DNA from: Lachnospiraceae bacterium UBA4338
GTDB taxonomy: Bacteria; Bacillota; Clostridia; Lachnospirales; Lachnospiraceae
DNA length: 64,000 bases
Assembly: GCA_002393735.1 (NCBI GenBank)
Contig: DGTK01000007.1
Span: forward strand, 62,001-126,000
Reading direction: 5' to 3'
The notes below the pieces were generated by a model, which ran no database searches, was not told where the DNA came from, and saw only the letters and a list, made by a program, of their open reading frames with translations. Positions 1-7,918 of the stretch are shown in pieces. Each line of letters begins with the position of its first letter. The first letter of the stretch is position 1. Both the position numbers and the translations under genes were made by a program.

Positions 1-226
1 CTATCTGTCCTGATGTATAATTCATACCGCCAAGCGCACCTGCAGATACGCCAATAACTGTATCAAGATTTAAATCATTTTCCATCATTGCATCCAGAAA
101 GCCTTGAGTATAAAGGCCTCTGAAAGCACCGCCCTCTAATACAAGACAGCCATGAATGTAATTCTCTGATGCCCTTCCATTTGGCACCTCATCAATTCTT
201 GAATAAATTATTTTATCAAGTTCCAT
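1..226 (-). CDS. Patatin-like phospholipase (N-terminal part, cut by window edge)
   Basis: About 75 residues are visible, starting at an ATG preceded by a weak GGTGAT ribosome site. The fragment carries the two N-terminal patatin signatures: a glycine-rich oxyanion loop (LEGGAFRG) and the nucleophile elbow GVSAG, whose serine forms a Ser-Asp dyad in this family. Patatin-like proteins hydrolyse acyl chains from lipids in the cytoplasm or at the membrane; the bacterial substrate is usually unknown. The catalytic Asp lies outside the window. The gene is 33 bases downstream of cysE on the same strand. The family is clear; the substrate is not. Confidence 0.85.
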   Translation of the reverse strand, partial: MELDKIIYSRIDEVPNGRASENYIHGCLVLEGGAFRGLYTQGFLDAMMENDLNLDTVIGVSAGALGGMNYTSGQI

Positions 227-259
227 ATATCACCAATTACCTTTTATTTTTCCCTTAAA

Positions 260-1201
260 TTAAATAACCCAGTCGTAAATATATTCACCCGGTTTAGCCT
301 TAACCGTTCCCTTAAAAGTAAGTTCCGGAGTCTTAACTCCGACCCTTGTATTGGCAGGTACGGATTCGGTAACGAAAGCTGAACCTCCAATGGTGGAATT
401 GGCTCCGATAACCGTCTCTCCCCCAAGTACCGATGCATTGGAATAGATGGTAACATTATCACATATGGTAGGATGTCTCTTGACACCGCTGAGAAGCTGA
501 CCCTGTCTTGTAGACAAAGCGCCAAGAGTAACGCCCTGATATATCTTAACATTATTGCCAATTTCGGTGGTCTCACCAATAACAACACCTGTACCGTGGT
601 CGATGAAGAAGTACTCGCCGATTGTTGCACCAGGGTTAATATCAATACCTGTTCTCGAATGTGCATATTCAGTCATAATTCTCGGAATAAAAGGCACATT
701 TCTTTTATATAATTCATGGGCAATACGATAAATGAAAATCGCATTAAAACCCGGATATGAGAAGATGATTATCTCCTTGCTTCCGCAGGCCGGGTCCCCG
801 TCGAAACCTGCCTGAATATCAGTTAAAAGCACTCTTTGGATTTCCGGAATCTCCTTGGCAAAATCATAGCATATTCTCTCTGCCTTATCCGCTATCATCT
901 CATCAGTTTCATCTTCTTTTCTGTCATACTTTAAGGCGATAATAATCTGCTTTTTAAGTTCTTCACATACAGAACTTATCATCTCGCCAGCAAAATAATG
1001 TGAAGACGTTTTGTCAAAAGCATCCAGCCCGAAATATCCCGGAAACATCAGTCGTCTGATGGCTTTAACTATCTCAACGATTCTGTCTCTGTCAGGAAGT
1101 CTTCTCTTACCGAAAGCATTGAGAAGATCTATCTCTTCATAATTCTGATTAATTCTGGCTGCCAGTGCATCCAGGGTTTCTTTTTTCTCTAAATCGTTCA
1201 T
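260..1201 (-). CDS. cysE: Serine O-acetyltransferase
   Basis: Makes O-acetylserine from serine and acetyl-CoA, the first committed step of cysteine synthesis. The 313-residue protein has an alpha-helical N-terminal domain (roughly residues 1-165) and a C-terminal left-handed beta-helix of hexapeptide repeats, with the family signature around the DIHPGA-like stretch (DINPGATIG), then FIDHGTGVVIGET and GVTLGALS. The start chosen is the ATG with GGGAG five bases upstream; an in-frame TTG eleven codons earlier lies inside the preceding gene's stop region and has no ribosome site. It lies 13 bases after the alpha/beta hydrolase gene, so the two are probably cotranscribed. The length fits the long, EpsC/SatA-like form common in Clostridia. 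Confidence 0.93.
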   Translation of the reverse strand: MNDLEKKETLDALAARINQNYEEIDLLNAFGKRRLPDRDRIVEIVKAIRRLMFPGYFGLDAFDKTSSHYFAGEMISSVCEELKKQIIIALKYDRKEDETDEMIADKAERICYDFAKEIPEIQRVLLTDIQAGFDGDPACGSKEIIIFSYPGFNAIFIYRIAHELYKRNVPFIPRIMTEYAHSRTGIDINPGATIGEYFFIDHGTGVVIGETTEIGNNVKIYQGVTLGALSTRQGQLLSGVKRHPTICDNVTIYSNASVLGGETVIGANSTIGGSAFVTESVPANTRVGVKTPELTFKGTVKAKPGEYIYDWVI

Positions 1202-1214
1202 ATTAACTCCCAAT

Positions 1215-2024
1215 TTAACTATTAAAAAATTCAAACATCATAGGTCTGAAATCAGGTTCTAAGTCATATAATCCATGACAACTACCCTTATATATATATG
1301 ATTTACATCCCTTTATTTTACTGATTAATTTAGTTTCCTCATCACCAAAAAGTGCATCATCCGTTGCTCCAACCACGAAAATATCCATTGGAAGAAGTTT
1401 GATTTTACTGCTTAAATCAAATGGCTTAATGGCATTACAAACTTCAGCAAAATGTTTAAGATCAGATTCTTTCATGTTGTCTGCAAACATCATGAGAGCA
1501 TTTTCATTCTCTGTCATATACTCCTTGGTATATACAAAGTCTCCCATGTATTTCACAAGTTCTCTTTTCTTACCATCAAGGGCTAAAGGAATCATGGTTT
1601 TAAGAAACTCACACTGTTTTTCACTTAGCCTGCAGGTACTCGATGCTATAACCACCTTATTAATTACATTCGGCTGCATTAAAGCCATATTGAATATTAT
1701 CATTCCGCCCAAGGATGCGCCATAAACATAAAGTTCATTAGTGCCTCTCTCGCCTTTAAGTCCCAAAGCCTTAACAGCCTTAAGTTCATCAAGCGCCATA
1801 TCATGAATGGTAAATTCATCCGGAATCTCCACTCTTCTGTCAATTACATAGAATGTATATTTATCAGTATATTCCTTAAACATGCTCATCAGCACCGCGC
1901 CGCTTTCAATAACGCTTACTAATGACAGTCCCGGAATAATGACAAGGGGAGTCTTTCCTTCCCCAAAACAAAGATATCTTAACTTTGTATCCCCTATATC
2001 AACATAATCAATTTTAGAATTCAT
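1215..2024 (-). CDS. Alpha/beta hydrolase
   Basis: A 269-residue cytoplasmic hydrolase with no signal peptide. The nucleophile elbow is GASLGG (about residue 105), the acid is probably in GATDDALFG, and the histidine is in SCHGLYD near the C-terminus, giving a complete Ser-Asp-His set in the usual order. The oxyanion strand VIIPGL is near residue 30. The start is the ATG following GGAAGGTG; an in-frame upstream codon is less well placed. It lies just upstream of cysE, which could suggest a serine or acetyl-ester substrate, but that is only positional. Esterase, lipase and thioesterase activities are all possible. Confidence 0.8.
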   Translation of the reverse strand: MNSKIDYVDIGDTKLRYLCFGEGKTPLVIIPGLSLVSVIESGAVLMSMFKEYTDKYTFYVIDRRVEIPDEFTIHDMALDELKAVKALGLKGERGTNELYVYGASLGGMIIFNMALMQPNVINKVVIASSTCRLSEKQCEFLKTMIPLALDGKKRELVKYMGDFVYTKEYMTENENALMMFADNMKESDLKHFAEVCNAIKPFDLSSKIKLLPMDIFVVGATDDALFGDEETKLISKIKGCKSYIYKGSCHGLYDLEPDFRPMMFEFFNS

Positions 2025-2147
2025 ATTATTCACCTTCCAACACAAAGTATATCACAACCCCCACTAACACGCAAATACCAACCCTGTGCCACCTGGGACG
2101 GGGTAAAGTGCATCAAAGCACCTCCTCGCCCCACACAAACACCTACT

Positions 2148-2290
2148 GCAGCCACTCCCCTCCAAAGCACAAAAATCTCACGGCAGCCGCTCCCCTCCAA
2201 AGCGCAAAAAACTCACGGCAGTCGCTCCCCTCCTCCAACCGCAAACACCCAACGACAGCCACTCTCCCCCTCTCCAAACCGTAAACACCC
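2148..2290. repeat. Four imperfect ~35-bp tandem repeats, C-rich on the plus strand
   Basis: Units begin near 2148, 2183, 2218 and 2255. Each has a core like GCAGCCGCTCCCCTCC followed by AAAGCGCAAA or a variant, and the last runs into the 17-bp hairpin at 2281. Just to the left (about 2086-2122) is a GTGCCACC / GGGACGGGG segment resembling the GGGACGG-type intergenic elements scattered in many Firmicutes genomes. The 2025-2352 stretch between the hydrolase and hsp20 holds these repeats and the hairpin and no credible gene. Its base composition is much more G/C-rich than its surroundings. Confidence 0.7.
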
Positions 2291-2317
2291 CCGCGGCGAC
2301 GCCGCGGGGGTGTTTAC
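2281..2317. terminator. Very stable 17-bp hairpin downstream of hsp20
   Basis: GTAAACACCCCCGCGGC and its exact reverse complement are separated by GAC. A run of seven T lies four bases beyond it on the plus strand, and the matching A-run precedes it on the minus strand. On the minus strand, where hsp20 ends at 2353, there is no clear U-tract after the stem. It may terminate poorly in that direction and instead protect the 3' end of the hsp20 message. Confidence 0.65.
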
Positions 2318-2352
2318 TCACTTTTTTTAAGATTTTGCATATGTGAAAGGAA

Positions 2353-2835
2353 TTATCCTTCAATCATTATCGTCTTCTTAGCCGGAATTTCTTCCTTATG
2401 CTCTACTTTCGGCACTGTAAGTTTCAGAACACCATGCTCTAACTTAGCCTTGATATCCTCAACCTTCAGATCCTCACCAACATAGAAGCTTCTGGACATT
2501 GTTCCTGTATATCTTTCCTGACGGATTATCTTACCACTCTTCTTATCAGTCTCTTCCTTATCAAGACCTTTCGCAGCCACTATATTCAGGAATCCCTGAT
2601 CAAGTGATAACTCGATATCCTCTTTCTTAAATCCAGGAACATCGATATCAACTTCGTAACTGTCATCAAGTTCACGAACATCAGTCTTCATCAGATTCTT
2701 TGCATTCTTGCCGTACAGAGGATTCTTCTTCATGGCTTTATTATAAGCCTTATCAAAATCCATCCAATCTCTGTCCCAGTTGTCCATCCAGTCATCCATT
2801 AAATTTTCTCCAAAAATACTAGGTACGTATAACAT
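2353..2835 (-). CDS. hsp20: Small heat-shock protein, Hsp20/alpha-crystallin family
   Basis: An ATP-independent holdase chaperone that binds unfolding proteins in the cytoplasm. The 160 residues contain a short N-terminal arm starting MLYVPSIFG, then the alpha-crystallin domain (about 52-150) with the diagnostic DVRELDDSYEVDIDVPGF, the conserved GVLKLTVPK and an I-P-A tail. The start has a strong AAAGGAGGGATGAGTT ribosome site. A perfect CIRCE element and sigma-A promoter lie about 130-170 bases upstream, so it should be repressed by HrcA and induced by heat. The length is normal for the family. Confidence 0.95.
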   Translation of the reverse strand: MLYVPSIFGENLMDDWMDNWDRDWMDFDKAYNKAMKKNPLYGKNAKNLMKTDVRELDDSYEVDIDVPGFKKEDIELSLDQGFLNIVAAKGLDKEETDKKSGKIIRQERYTGTMSRSFYVGEDLKVEDIKAKLEHGVLKLTVPKVEHKEEIPAKKTIMIEG

Positions 2836-2965
2836 AACTCATCCCTCCTTTAATATTCGTCCGGGATGTTGTTCCGGGCTGTTAACTTATTCTTGAAAGA
2901 ACTTCCAAGAGCTCTGAACCTGTGTTTTATTTGTTCGGCTCTTATCTTTTCTTCCTTACGATTAT

Positions 2966-2994
2966 GTTATACCACTTTTATTAGCACTCGTCAA
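2966..2994 (-). promoter_or_regulatory. hsp20 sigma-A promoter
   Basis: On the minus strand, TTGACG (2989-2994), a 17-base spacer, then TATAAC (2966-2971). The -35 box lies in the loop of the CIRCE operator, so HrcA binding would block polymerase. The transcript would have a leader of about 120 bases before the hsp20 start. Confidence 0.8.
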
Positions 2995-3007
2995 GAGCGA
3001 GTGCTAA
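2981..3007. promoter_or_regulatory. CIRCE operator (HrcA binding site)
   Basis: TTAGCACTC, nine bases, GAGTGCTAA: an exact match to the classical CIRCE inverted repeat recognised by the heat-shock repressor HrcA. It overlaps the hsp20 -35 box. hrcA itself is not in the window. Confidence 0.95.
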
Positions 3008-3041
3008 TAATTTTTTATTTTTTTTCAAAAACTTATGACAA

Positions 3042-3082
3042 AATCCCCGCAAAGCCACTGTTTATGCCACTTTCCGGGGATT
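3042..3082 (-). terminator. Probable terminator of the NUDIX gene
   Basis: Inverted repeat AATCCCCG ... CGGGGATT with a 25-base loop that can itself pair partly, followed on the minus strand by TTTTGT. It lies 27 bases after the NUDIX stop codon and just upstream of the hsp20 control region, separating the two units. Confidence 0.55.
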
Positions 3083-3108
3083 AAAAAATCTAAAAATATT
3101 TTCAAATT

Positions 3109-3702
3109 CTATCTTCTAAGCGCCAATAACCACGCCATCACATGCACAGACTGCTGAAAATCACCATTTTTTATCATCTCTTCTATCTCTTCAGCCTTAT
3201 ATAAATTCACATTAAGAAACTCTGTCTCATCAAGATGCTGCGATGTAACCTTTCGGCAGTTTCTCGCCACAAAGATATGTGCATAATTATCTGCTATTGT
3301 GGCATTAGATGGAACTGTAAGAAGATGTTTCCACTCGGATGATTCATAACCTGTCTCTTCTGCAAGTTCCCTCTTTGCCGCCTCTAAAGCATCTTCAGCA
3401 TCCGCTGCATTTCTTACGCCATGTGCATACTGTTTATTATCTTTTCTTTCTATTCCGCCAGCCGGAAACTCATTGGTAACCTGCTCTATTCCCTGCCTGT
3501 ACTGACGAACACAAATATAATTACCATCTTCATCTGAAGGCACTATAACCACATAATCTCTTCTTGAATAACTGTAGAATGGCTCAAATATGCTTCCATC
3601 CGGAAACTTATAAGCTGAACGCCTGAAATCAATCCACTCATCCTTTATTATATGCTCTACCTTAACCTCCTCCCAGGCTAAAGGATCTTTGTTACTGTCC
3701 AT
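3109..3702 (-). CDS. NUDIX hydrolase, ADP-ribose pyrophosphatase-like
   Basis: Predicted to cleave a nucleoside diphosphate linked to another moiety, most likely ADP-ribose as in NudF-type enzymes; housecleaning role in the cytoplasm. The 197-residue protein has the catalytic helix AAKRELAEETGYES, matching the REUXEEXGU core of the Nudix box, and the upstream PAGGIE that starts the box. About 15 extra residues (DNKQYAHGVRNAADAED) sit between the box glycine and the helix, an unusual insertion. The start is the ATG five bases after GGGAGG. The C-terminal tail is typical of the ADP-sugar group. Substrate not provable from sequence. Confidence 0.88.
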   Translation of the reverse strand: MDSNKDPLAWEEVKVEHIIKDEWIDFRRSAYKFPDGSIFEPFYSYSRRDYVVIVPSDEDGNYICVRQYRQGIEQVTNEFPAGGIERKDNKQYAHGVRNAADAEDALEAAKRELAEETGYESSEWKHLLTVPSNATIADNYAHIFVARNCRKVTSQHLDETEFLNVNLYKAEEIEEMIKNGDFQQSVHVMAWLLALRR

Positions 3703-3752
3703 AACTCCTCCCAAGTTAAGTACACCTAATAATGGCAGGCGGCTGCCCTATA

Positions 3753-5180
3753 CTAAACAATCTTATAGGTTTTCTTAAGTTGTGCTTTATTTTTATACAT
3801 CATATTGTCCGCTCTTTGAAATACAGACTCTATATTTTTATCTTTGCCCGGAATGTAATCCGCCATGCCGGCTGCCGCAAAGAATCTCTCCCAAGGCTCT
3901 CTGTCACTGTCCTTAAAAGATTTTTTGAATTCATCCAGTAGTTTCACGAAGAGAGCTTCTCTCTCATCATAGGACTCGCCCTTTAAAATTGCCACAAACT
4001 CATCGCCTCCCACCCTGAATACCGGACAGTGGGAGAAAACACGGCAGATTATTTTGCAAGAGCCGGTGATATAAATATCTCCTTTTTGATGACCATAGGT
4101 ATCGTTAATATGTTTAAGATTGTTAAGGTCCACCATAAGTACGGAAAATTCGGCAATTTTGCCTCCTATTTCCTTGTTAATGGCATCACAGGCGGTCTCA
4201 AATGCAGCCTTGTTTTTAACCTGGGTAAGCGAATCCTTATATGCAAGATAGGACATGGCATCTGCCTTTTGCTTCGCTCCTGTGGCCCTGGCTTCAGCAT
4301 CCTTAATGTCTATTACATAATTCTTCATATTCTCCGACATTCTGACAATAGACTCGCCAAGGGAATATATCTCATTATGTTCATTCATCTTAGGCATAAC
4401 AAAATCAAGTTCCCTTATATCCATCTCTCCCATACTGGATGCTGCGAAGTTACTTGCACTTTCTTCAAGAGCTTTAACCGGTTTTATTATCGTTTGTCTG
4501 AACCATATCTGAAGCAGAGCCACAAATATCAATCCTATTATTGCCGAGATAATAATACTGTTGTATGTATAGGTTTTGGAAATGGATTTAATCTGTGCAA
4601 TATCAACGTCTCCGCACAAAAGAGCGATGGTCCTGCCATCGGAATTGACTATAGGCCTGCATGCCGTATAAAAGGAGCCTCTTTTGGAATAGCTCTCAAA
4701 ATATGATACTTCATTATTTGAAATTGCTTTAATATATTTGGCGGATATATCATCGGGATAATCCATCTCCATATTGATAAGCATATCATATTTGGCATCT
4801 TCCACCGCTTTGTTGCTGGTGGCGGATACTATATGCAGAACTTTGGTTTTTTCCTCGTTCGGAACAACAATATATACATAATATACCCCCAAATTGTCCA
4901 CCACATCATGGATAAAAACCTGAAAAGCCTCATAATTATAATCCGCCTTACTGTTTACTATGCAGTATTCCAAATCGTCAGGATCAATTCTGTCGTACAC
5001 ATATTGAAGCACATCCGCCATCTGGGTATTATATCTTTGATACAAAGCTTTGGAAAATACAAAATTGAAAATAATGAATAAGCACAGGCATAGTAAAACC
5101 ATAAATACAACAGAACCAACAAGAATGGTCCTTTGCAGCGGATGTTTTACTCTGTTAATCTGTGACTTTTTATCCGTCAT
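3753..5180 (-). CDS. Membrane-bound diguanylate cyclase (sensor-HAMP-GGDEF)
   Basis: Makes the second messenger c-di-GMP from two GTP. Of 475 residues, a transmembrane helix lies near 19-43, an extracellular sensor domain at about 44-205 (dCache-like by position), a second helix at 207-226, a HAMP linker at about 230-295, and a GGDEF domain to the C-terminus with an intact GGDEF motif at 391-395. The autoinhibitory RxxD site that usually sits a few residues upstream is absent (the segment reads FSHCPVF), so product inhibition may be lost. The start is the ATG after AAGGGGAT. It has its own transcription unit. The pilus motor PilB in this window has a predicted c-di-GMP-binding domain, so the two may be connected. 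Confidence 0.92.
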   Translation of the reverse strand: MTDKKSQINRVKHPLQRTILVGSVVFMVLLCLCLFIIFNFVFSKALYQRYNTQMADVLQYVYDRIDPDDLEYCIVNSKADYNYEAFQVFIHDVVDNLGVYYVYIVVPNEEKTKVLHIVSATSNKAVEDAKYDMLINMEMDYPDDISAKYIKAISNNEVSYFESYSKRGSFYTACRPIVNSDGRTIALLCGDVDIAQIKSISKTYTYNSIIISAIIGLIFVALLQIWFRQTIIKPVKALEESASNFAASSMGEMDIRELDFVMPKMNEHNEIYSLGESIVRMSENMKNYVIDIKDAEARATGAKQKADAMSYLAYKDSLTQVKNKAAFETACDAINKEIGGKIAEFSVLMVDLNNLKHINDTYGHQKGDIYITGSCKIICRVFSHCPVFRVGGDEFVAILKGESYDEREALFVKLLDEFKKSFKDSDREPWERFFAAAGMADYIPGKDKNIESVFQRADNMMYKNKAQLKKTYKIV

Positions 5181-5292
5181 ACAAATCCCCTTAAAAAAAC
5201 ACGAACACACTATATATTTTATCAAAAATACATAAAAAGGTAAACCATTATATTACATTTATTGTGTACATCCGTAGATTTAATCCAAAATC

Positions 5293-7485
5293 TCAGTTTT
5301 CATCGAAGTATTTCCTTGCCGTAGGTGATATATCAATCAGTCTGGCAATCTCATTACTGTCTCTCTTGTCATCCAGAAGTTCCAGAGAAAAAAAAGCATA
5401 ATTATAGTATTTATTGTCATAAGTTCCGTCAATGTAACTGTCTTCGGTATTAACATTGTCGACTCTTTGTATCAAAACCTCCAAAAGCGCATAAGCCGAC
5501 TTAACCACAGGATGATTCTCATCCACATCTGTCGTAACGGAAGATTTGGTCAGGTAGTCGGATGTGGCCTTATCCACCAGCGCAAACTTACCCTTAACCA
5601 TATCAAGAAGCAGTTCATCCAAAGCTCCATTGTCTTCCCCCGAGGGATTCAGAGACTCATATACCATTTCCGTGGCAAATCCCAAAGTGGCGGAGGTATA
5701 CCAGTTCCCGTCAAATTTGTTATTGTTATATGTTACATCCGTAATCTCTGTATTAATCTTATTGGTAAGATATACTATAACCAGATTATTGTCCGGATCT
5801 ATCAAGGTTATGGTACCGGTCCAGCCCTGATGCCCTATGGTATCCGATGGGGACATTTCACTGAAGAAATAATCCCTTCTCTCATCCCCTTCTCTGTACC
5901 AGCCCACACCCCAGTTGGAGTAAACATCCGATGAAGGAGCCGTAAAGGCATCCATAACATCTTTTGTAAAAAAGGATTTATCCCCATATCCCCCCGTAAG
6001 CATTACTGATGCCAGTTTGGCCAGGTCTTCAGCGTTAGAGAATAAGCCTGCATGTCCGGACACTCCTGCCATGGTATAATAAGCCATCTCATCATGTACT
6101 TCGCCCTGAATGGTCTCAGTCCTGACCCCTTCGAAATATTCAGTTCCCGATCTCGTATTACCATAAGGCTCTGTTGCTGCGCAGTCTTTTTTTTCAAAGC
6201 CATGATCAAGGGGCCTGTAGCAGATATGCTCAAGTCCCATAGGAGCATAAAACTCATTTTCCATATATTCATCAAGTCTCTGGCCGGTGATTTGCTCAAT
6301 ACAGAAAGCCAGAACCATATAATCAACATCTGTATATAAAACCTTGTCACCCGGCTTATACATAAGTGGTGTTTTACATATAATCCTGTATGTATTTTCT
6401 CTGGTTTCGAAGGAACCGTCACTGCCCGCATAGAGAATATTCTCCACGTCAGTCTTTGAGGTTATCATAGCCTGGTCATATATCTGTCTCTGATATGCCG
6501 GAGCCCCCGGAAAACCTGCCTTATGAGACATAACATCCCTGATTGTTATATTAGCCTTCCATTCTCTGTTGGCATCCTGCCCCTTCTTGTAATAATCCTC
6601 ATAACCTTTAAAGCAGATATCTGCAGTTCCGTTATAGAATTCTTCTCCAAGGATGTCGGAGATTTTGGTATCCATTGTAAGTTTTCCTTCGGATACCAGT
6701 CTTTGAATGGCATAGGCTACCGAATACATCTTGGTATTTGATGCAAGGTCATAAAGGGTGTCTGTTGTAACAGCGTCCATTCCATCATATCTGTTTGCAT
6801 AGCCCCAGGCGTTATTATAAATAAGGACTCCATCCTTAATTACAGCCATCTGGGCTGAGGGAAAACCATATTCCGTCTCACTTGTAATCACAGCATCAAT
6901 CAGTTCAAAAGCCCTTGTGTCCATACCCACATCTTCCGGAGTTCCCTCCGTAATAACAGGATATGGCGCCTTGACCGAAACCGAGGCACTTGCCGGCGTT
7001 ATGGCGGATACCTGAATATCATTATTGCCGGAAATGGCATAATCACCGTAGTCTATAAGATAAGTTTTCCCGGCACTCATAGAATCCACATCTACCCTTG
7101 CGTGGTTAATATACATGCTGAAGGTCTCAATATCCGAAGACGGCGTTACATACAATAATCCCTGACCTTGGTATGTTTTAACAGCCGCTGTGGAATTCAT
7201 TACAAGAGTATCATCCACATAACCGTTATCATTGGGGAATGTAATATCCTTCTGCCACTCATAATCCGGCAAATCACATTCAGAAACAGTGATTTCCTTT
7301 GTATCTTCTTTTTCTTCCTCTGCTTCTTCCACTGCATATTCGGCTTCAGTTACGGTAGTCCCATCAGTAATGCTTTCATCAACTACTTCTTCAGCCGGCT
7401 TATTACATCCATTTAAAAATACAAGATTCGCTGCCACTATGACTATCAATATTAAGCTTATATTTCTTTTAAGATTCTTCTTCAA
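5293..7485 (-). CDS. Serine hydrolase lipoprotein, beta-lactamase/esterase (class C-like) family
   Basis: A 730-residue secreted lipoprotein: signal peptide with lipobox FLNGC (Cys27), then an acidic linker, a domain of about 100 residues without clear identity, and a class C beta-lactamase-like fold from about 185. The nucleophile motif is SNTK (Ser249, Lys252). The second motif reads YTDVDY rather than YxN, and the third is HQG (in IGHQGWTG). This pattern fits D-aminopeptidases, esterases and cell-wall hydrolases more than true beta-lactamases. The start codon is TTG with a strong AGGAGGGGG site; no ATG is better placed. A terminator-like hairpin ends 15 bases upstream of the start. Role in peptidoglycan or antibiotic processing is unproven. 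Confidence 0.85.
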   Translation of the reverse strand: MKKNLKRNISLILIVIVAANLVFLNGCNKPAEEVVDESITDGTTVTEAEYAVEEAEEEKEDTKEITVSECDLPDYEWQKDITFPNDNGYVDDTLVMNSTAAVKTYQGQGLLYVTPSSDIETFSMYINHARVDVDSMSAGKTYLIDYGDYAISGNNDIQVSAITPASASVSVKAPYPVITEGTPEDVGMDTRAFELIDAVITSETEYGFPSAQMAVIKDGVLIYNNAWGYANRYDGMDAVTTDTLYDLASNTKMYSVAYAIQRLVSEGKLTMDTKISDILGEEFYNGTADICFKGYEDYYKKGQDANREWKANITIRDVMSHKAGFPGAPAYQRQIYDQAMITSKTDVENILYAGSDGSFETRENTYRIICKTPLMYKPGDKVLYTDVDYMVLAFCIEQITGQRLDEYMENEFYAPMGLEHICYRPLDHGFEKKDCAATEPYGNTRSGTEYFEGVRTETIQGEVHDEMAYYTMAGVSGHAGLFSNAEDLAKLASVMLTGGYGDKSFFTKDVMDAFTAPSSDVYSNWGVGWYREGDERRDYFFSEMSPSDTIGHQGWTGTITLIDPDNNLVIVYLTNKINTEITDVTYNNNKFDGNWYTSATLGFATEMVYESLNPSGEDNGALDELLLDMVKGKFALVDKATSDYLTKSSVTTDVDENHPVVKSAYALLEVLIQRVDNVNTEDSYIDGTYDNKYYNYAFFSLELLDDKRDSNEIARLIDISPTARKYFDEN

Positions 7486-7500
7486 TTCCCCCTCCTATCC

Positions 7501-7541
7501 AAAAAGAGCCCTGTTTAAATATACATTTAGACAAAGGCTCT
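7501..7541 (-). terminator. Terminator/attenuator between MIF-like gene and serine hydrolase
   Basis: On the minus strand AGAGCC pairs with GGCTCT, with further internal pairing (TGT/ACA, TAAA/TTTA), followed by TTTTT. It ends only 15 bases before the TTG start of the serine hydrolase and directly abuts its ribosome site. That gene must therefore be read through from the tautomerase unit or be transcribed from a promoter overlapping the hairpin. Confidence 0.7.
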
Positions 7542-7557
7542 CATTATGGTTATTTAA

Positions 7558-7899
7558 TTAGAAATTCTGGCCGTTCCAGCCCCAGTTCTTGGTGCTCCAA
7601 TAGGAAATATATACTCCTCTTGGAGGAATACCTGTTACTTCCTTAATGATGTCACAAAGTGTATTGGTCATCTTATTGCTGTCAAAAGATGAAATCTCAC
7701 CAAGAGCGCTTACTGTAAGGCTTGCGCCTTCTGTTAACTTGTTACCGCCTAAATAAATATCAGCCTTGTCAGATAAAGTAACCATCAGATAGGTCTCAGG
7801 CTTACCTAAGATACCAATAGCCTTACCAAACTGTGACTTAAGCTGCTCCTTCTTCTCTTCTGTTAATTCAACTGTAACTTTACAATCAATACATGGCAT
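7558..7899 (-). CDS. Macrophage migration inhibitory factor (MIF)-like tautomerase
   Basis: A 113-residue member of the tautomerase superfamily. The initiator Met is followed by Pro2, the catalytic base of MIF and phenylpyruvate tautomerase. The conserved core (PETYLMVTL, SASLTVSALGEI-like segment, GIPPRGVYISYW) and the C-terminal NWGWNGQNF closely follow animal MIF (NVGWNNSTF), including the full 110+ residue length rather than the short 4-OT type. It is expected to form trimers and tautomerise keto/enol substrates. No signal peptide. It follows the DUF3737 gene by 19 bases with a GAGG ribosome site. Bacterial physiological role unknown. Confidence 0.9.
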   Translation of the reverse strand: MPCIDCKVTVELTEEKKEQLKSQFGKAIGILGKPETYLMVTLSDKADIYLGGNKLTEGASLTVSALGEISSFDSNKMTNTLCDIIKEVTGIPPRGVYISYWSTKNWGWNGQNF

Positions 7900-7918
7900 A
7901 ATTTTTTACCTCTTTCCT

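Noticed and set aside
2178..2363. 61-codon minus-strand frame over the tandem repeats
   Set aside because: It arises from the repeat composition, runs through the hairpin and overlaps the end of hsp20 in another frame.
4029..4706. Open frame of 225 codons on the plus strand
   Set aside because: Antisense to the diguanylate cyclase, whose motifs are certain; no ribosome site or known domain.
5293..7485. True class C beta-lactamase (antibiotic resistance)
   Set aside because: The second motif is YTD/VDY rather than YxN, the protein is twice the usual length and is a lipoprotein with extra domains; an esterase or peptidase role fits better.
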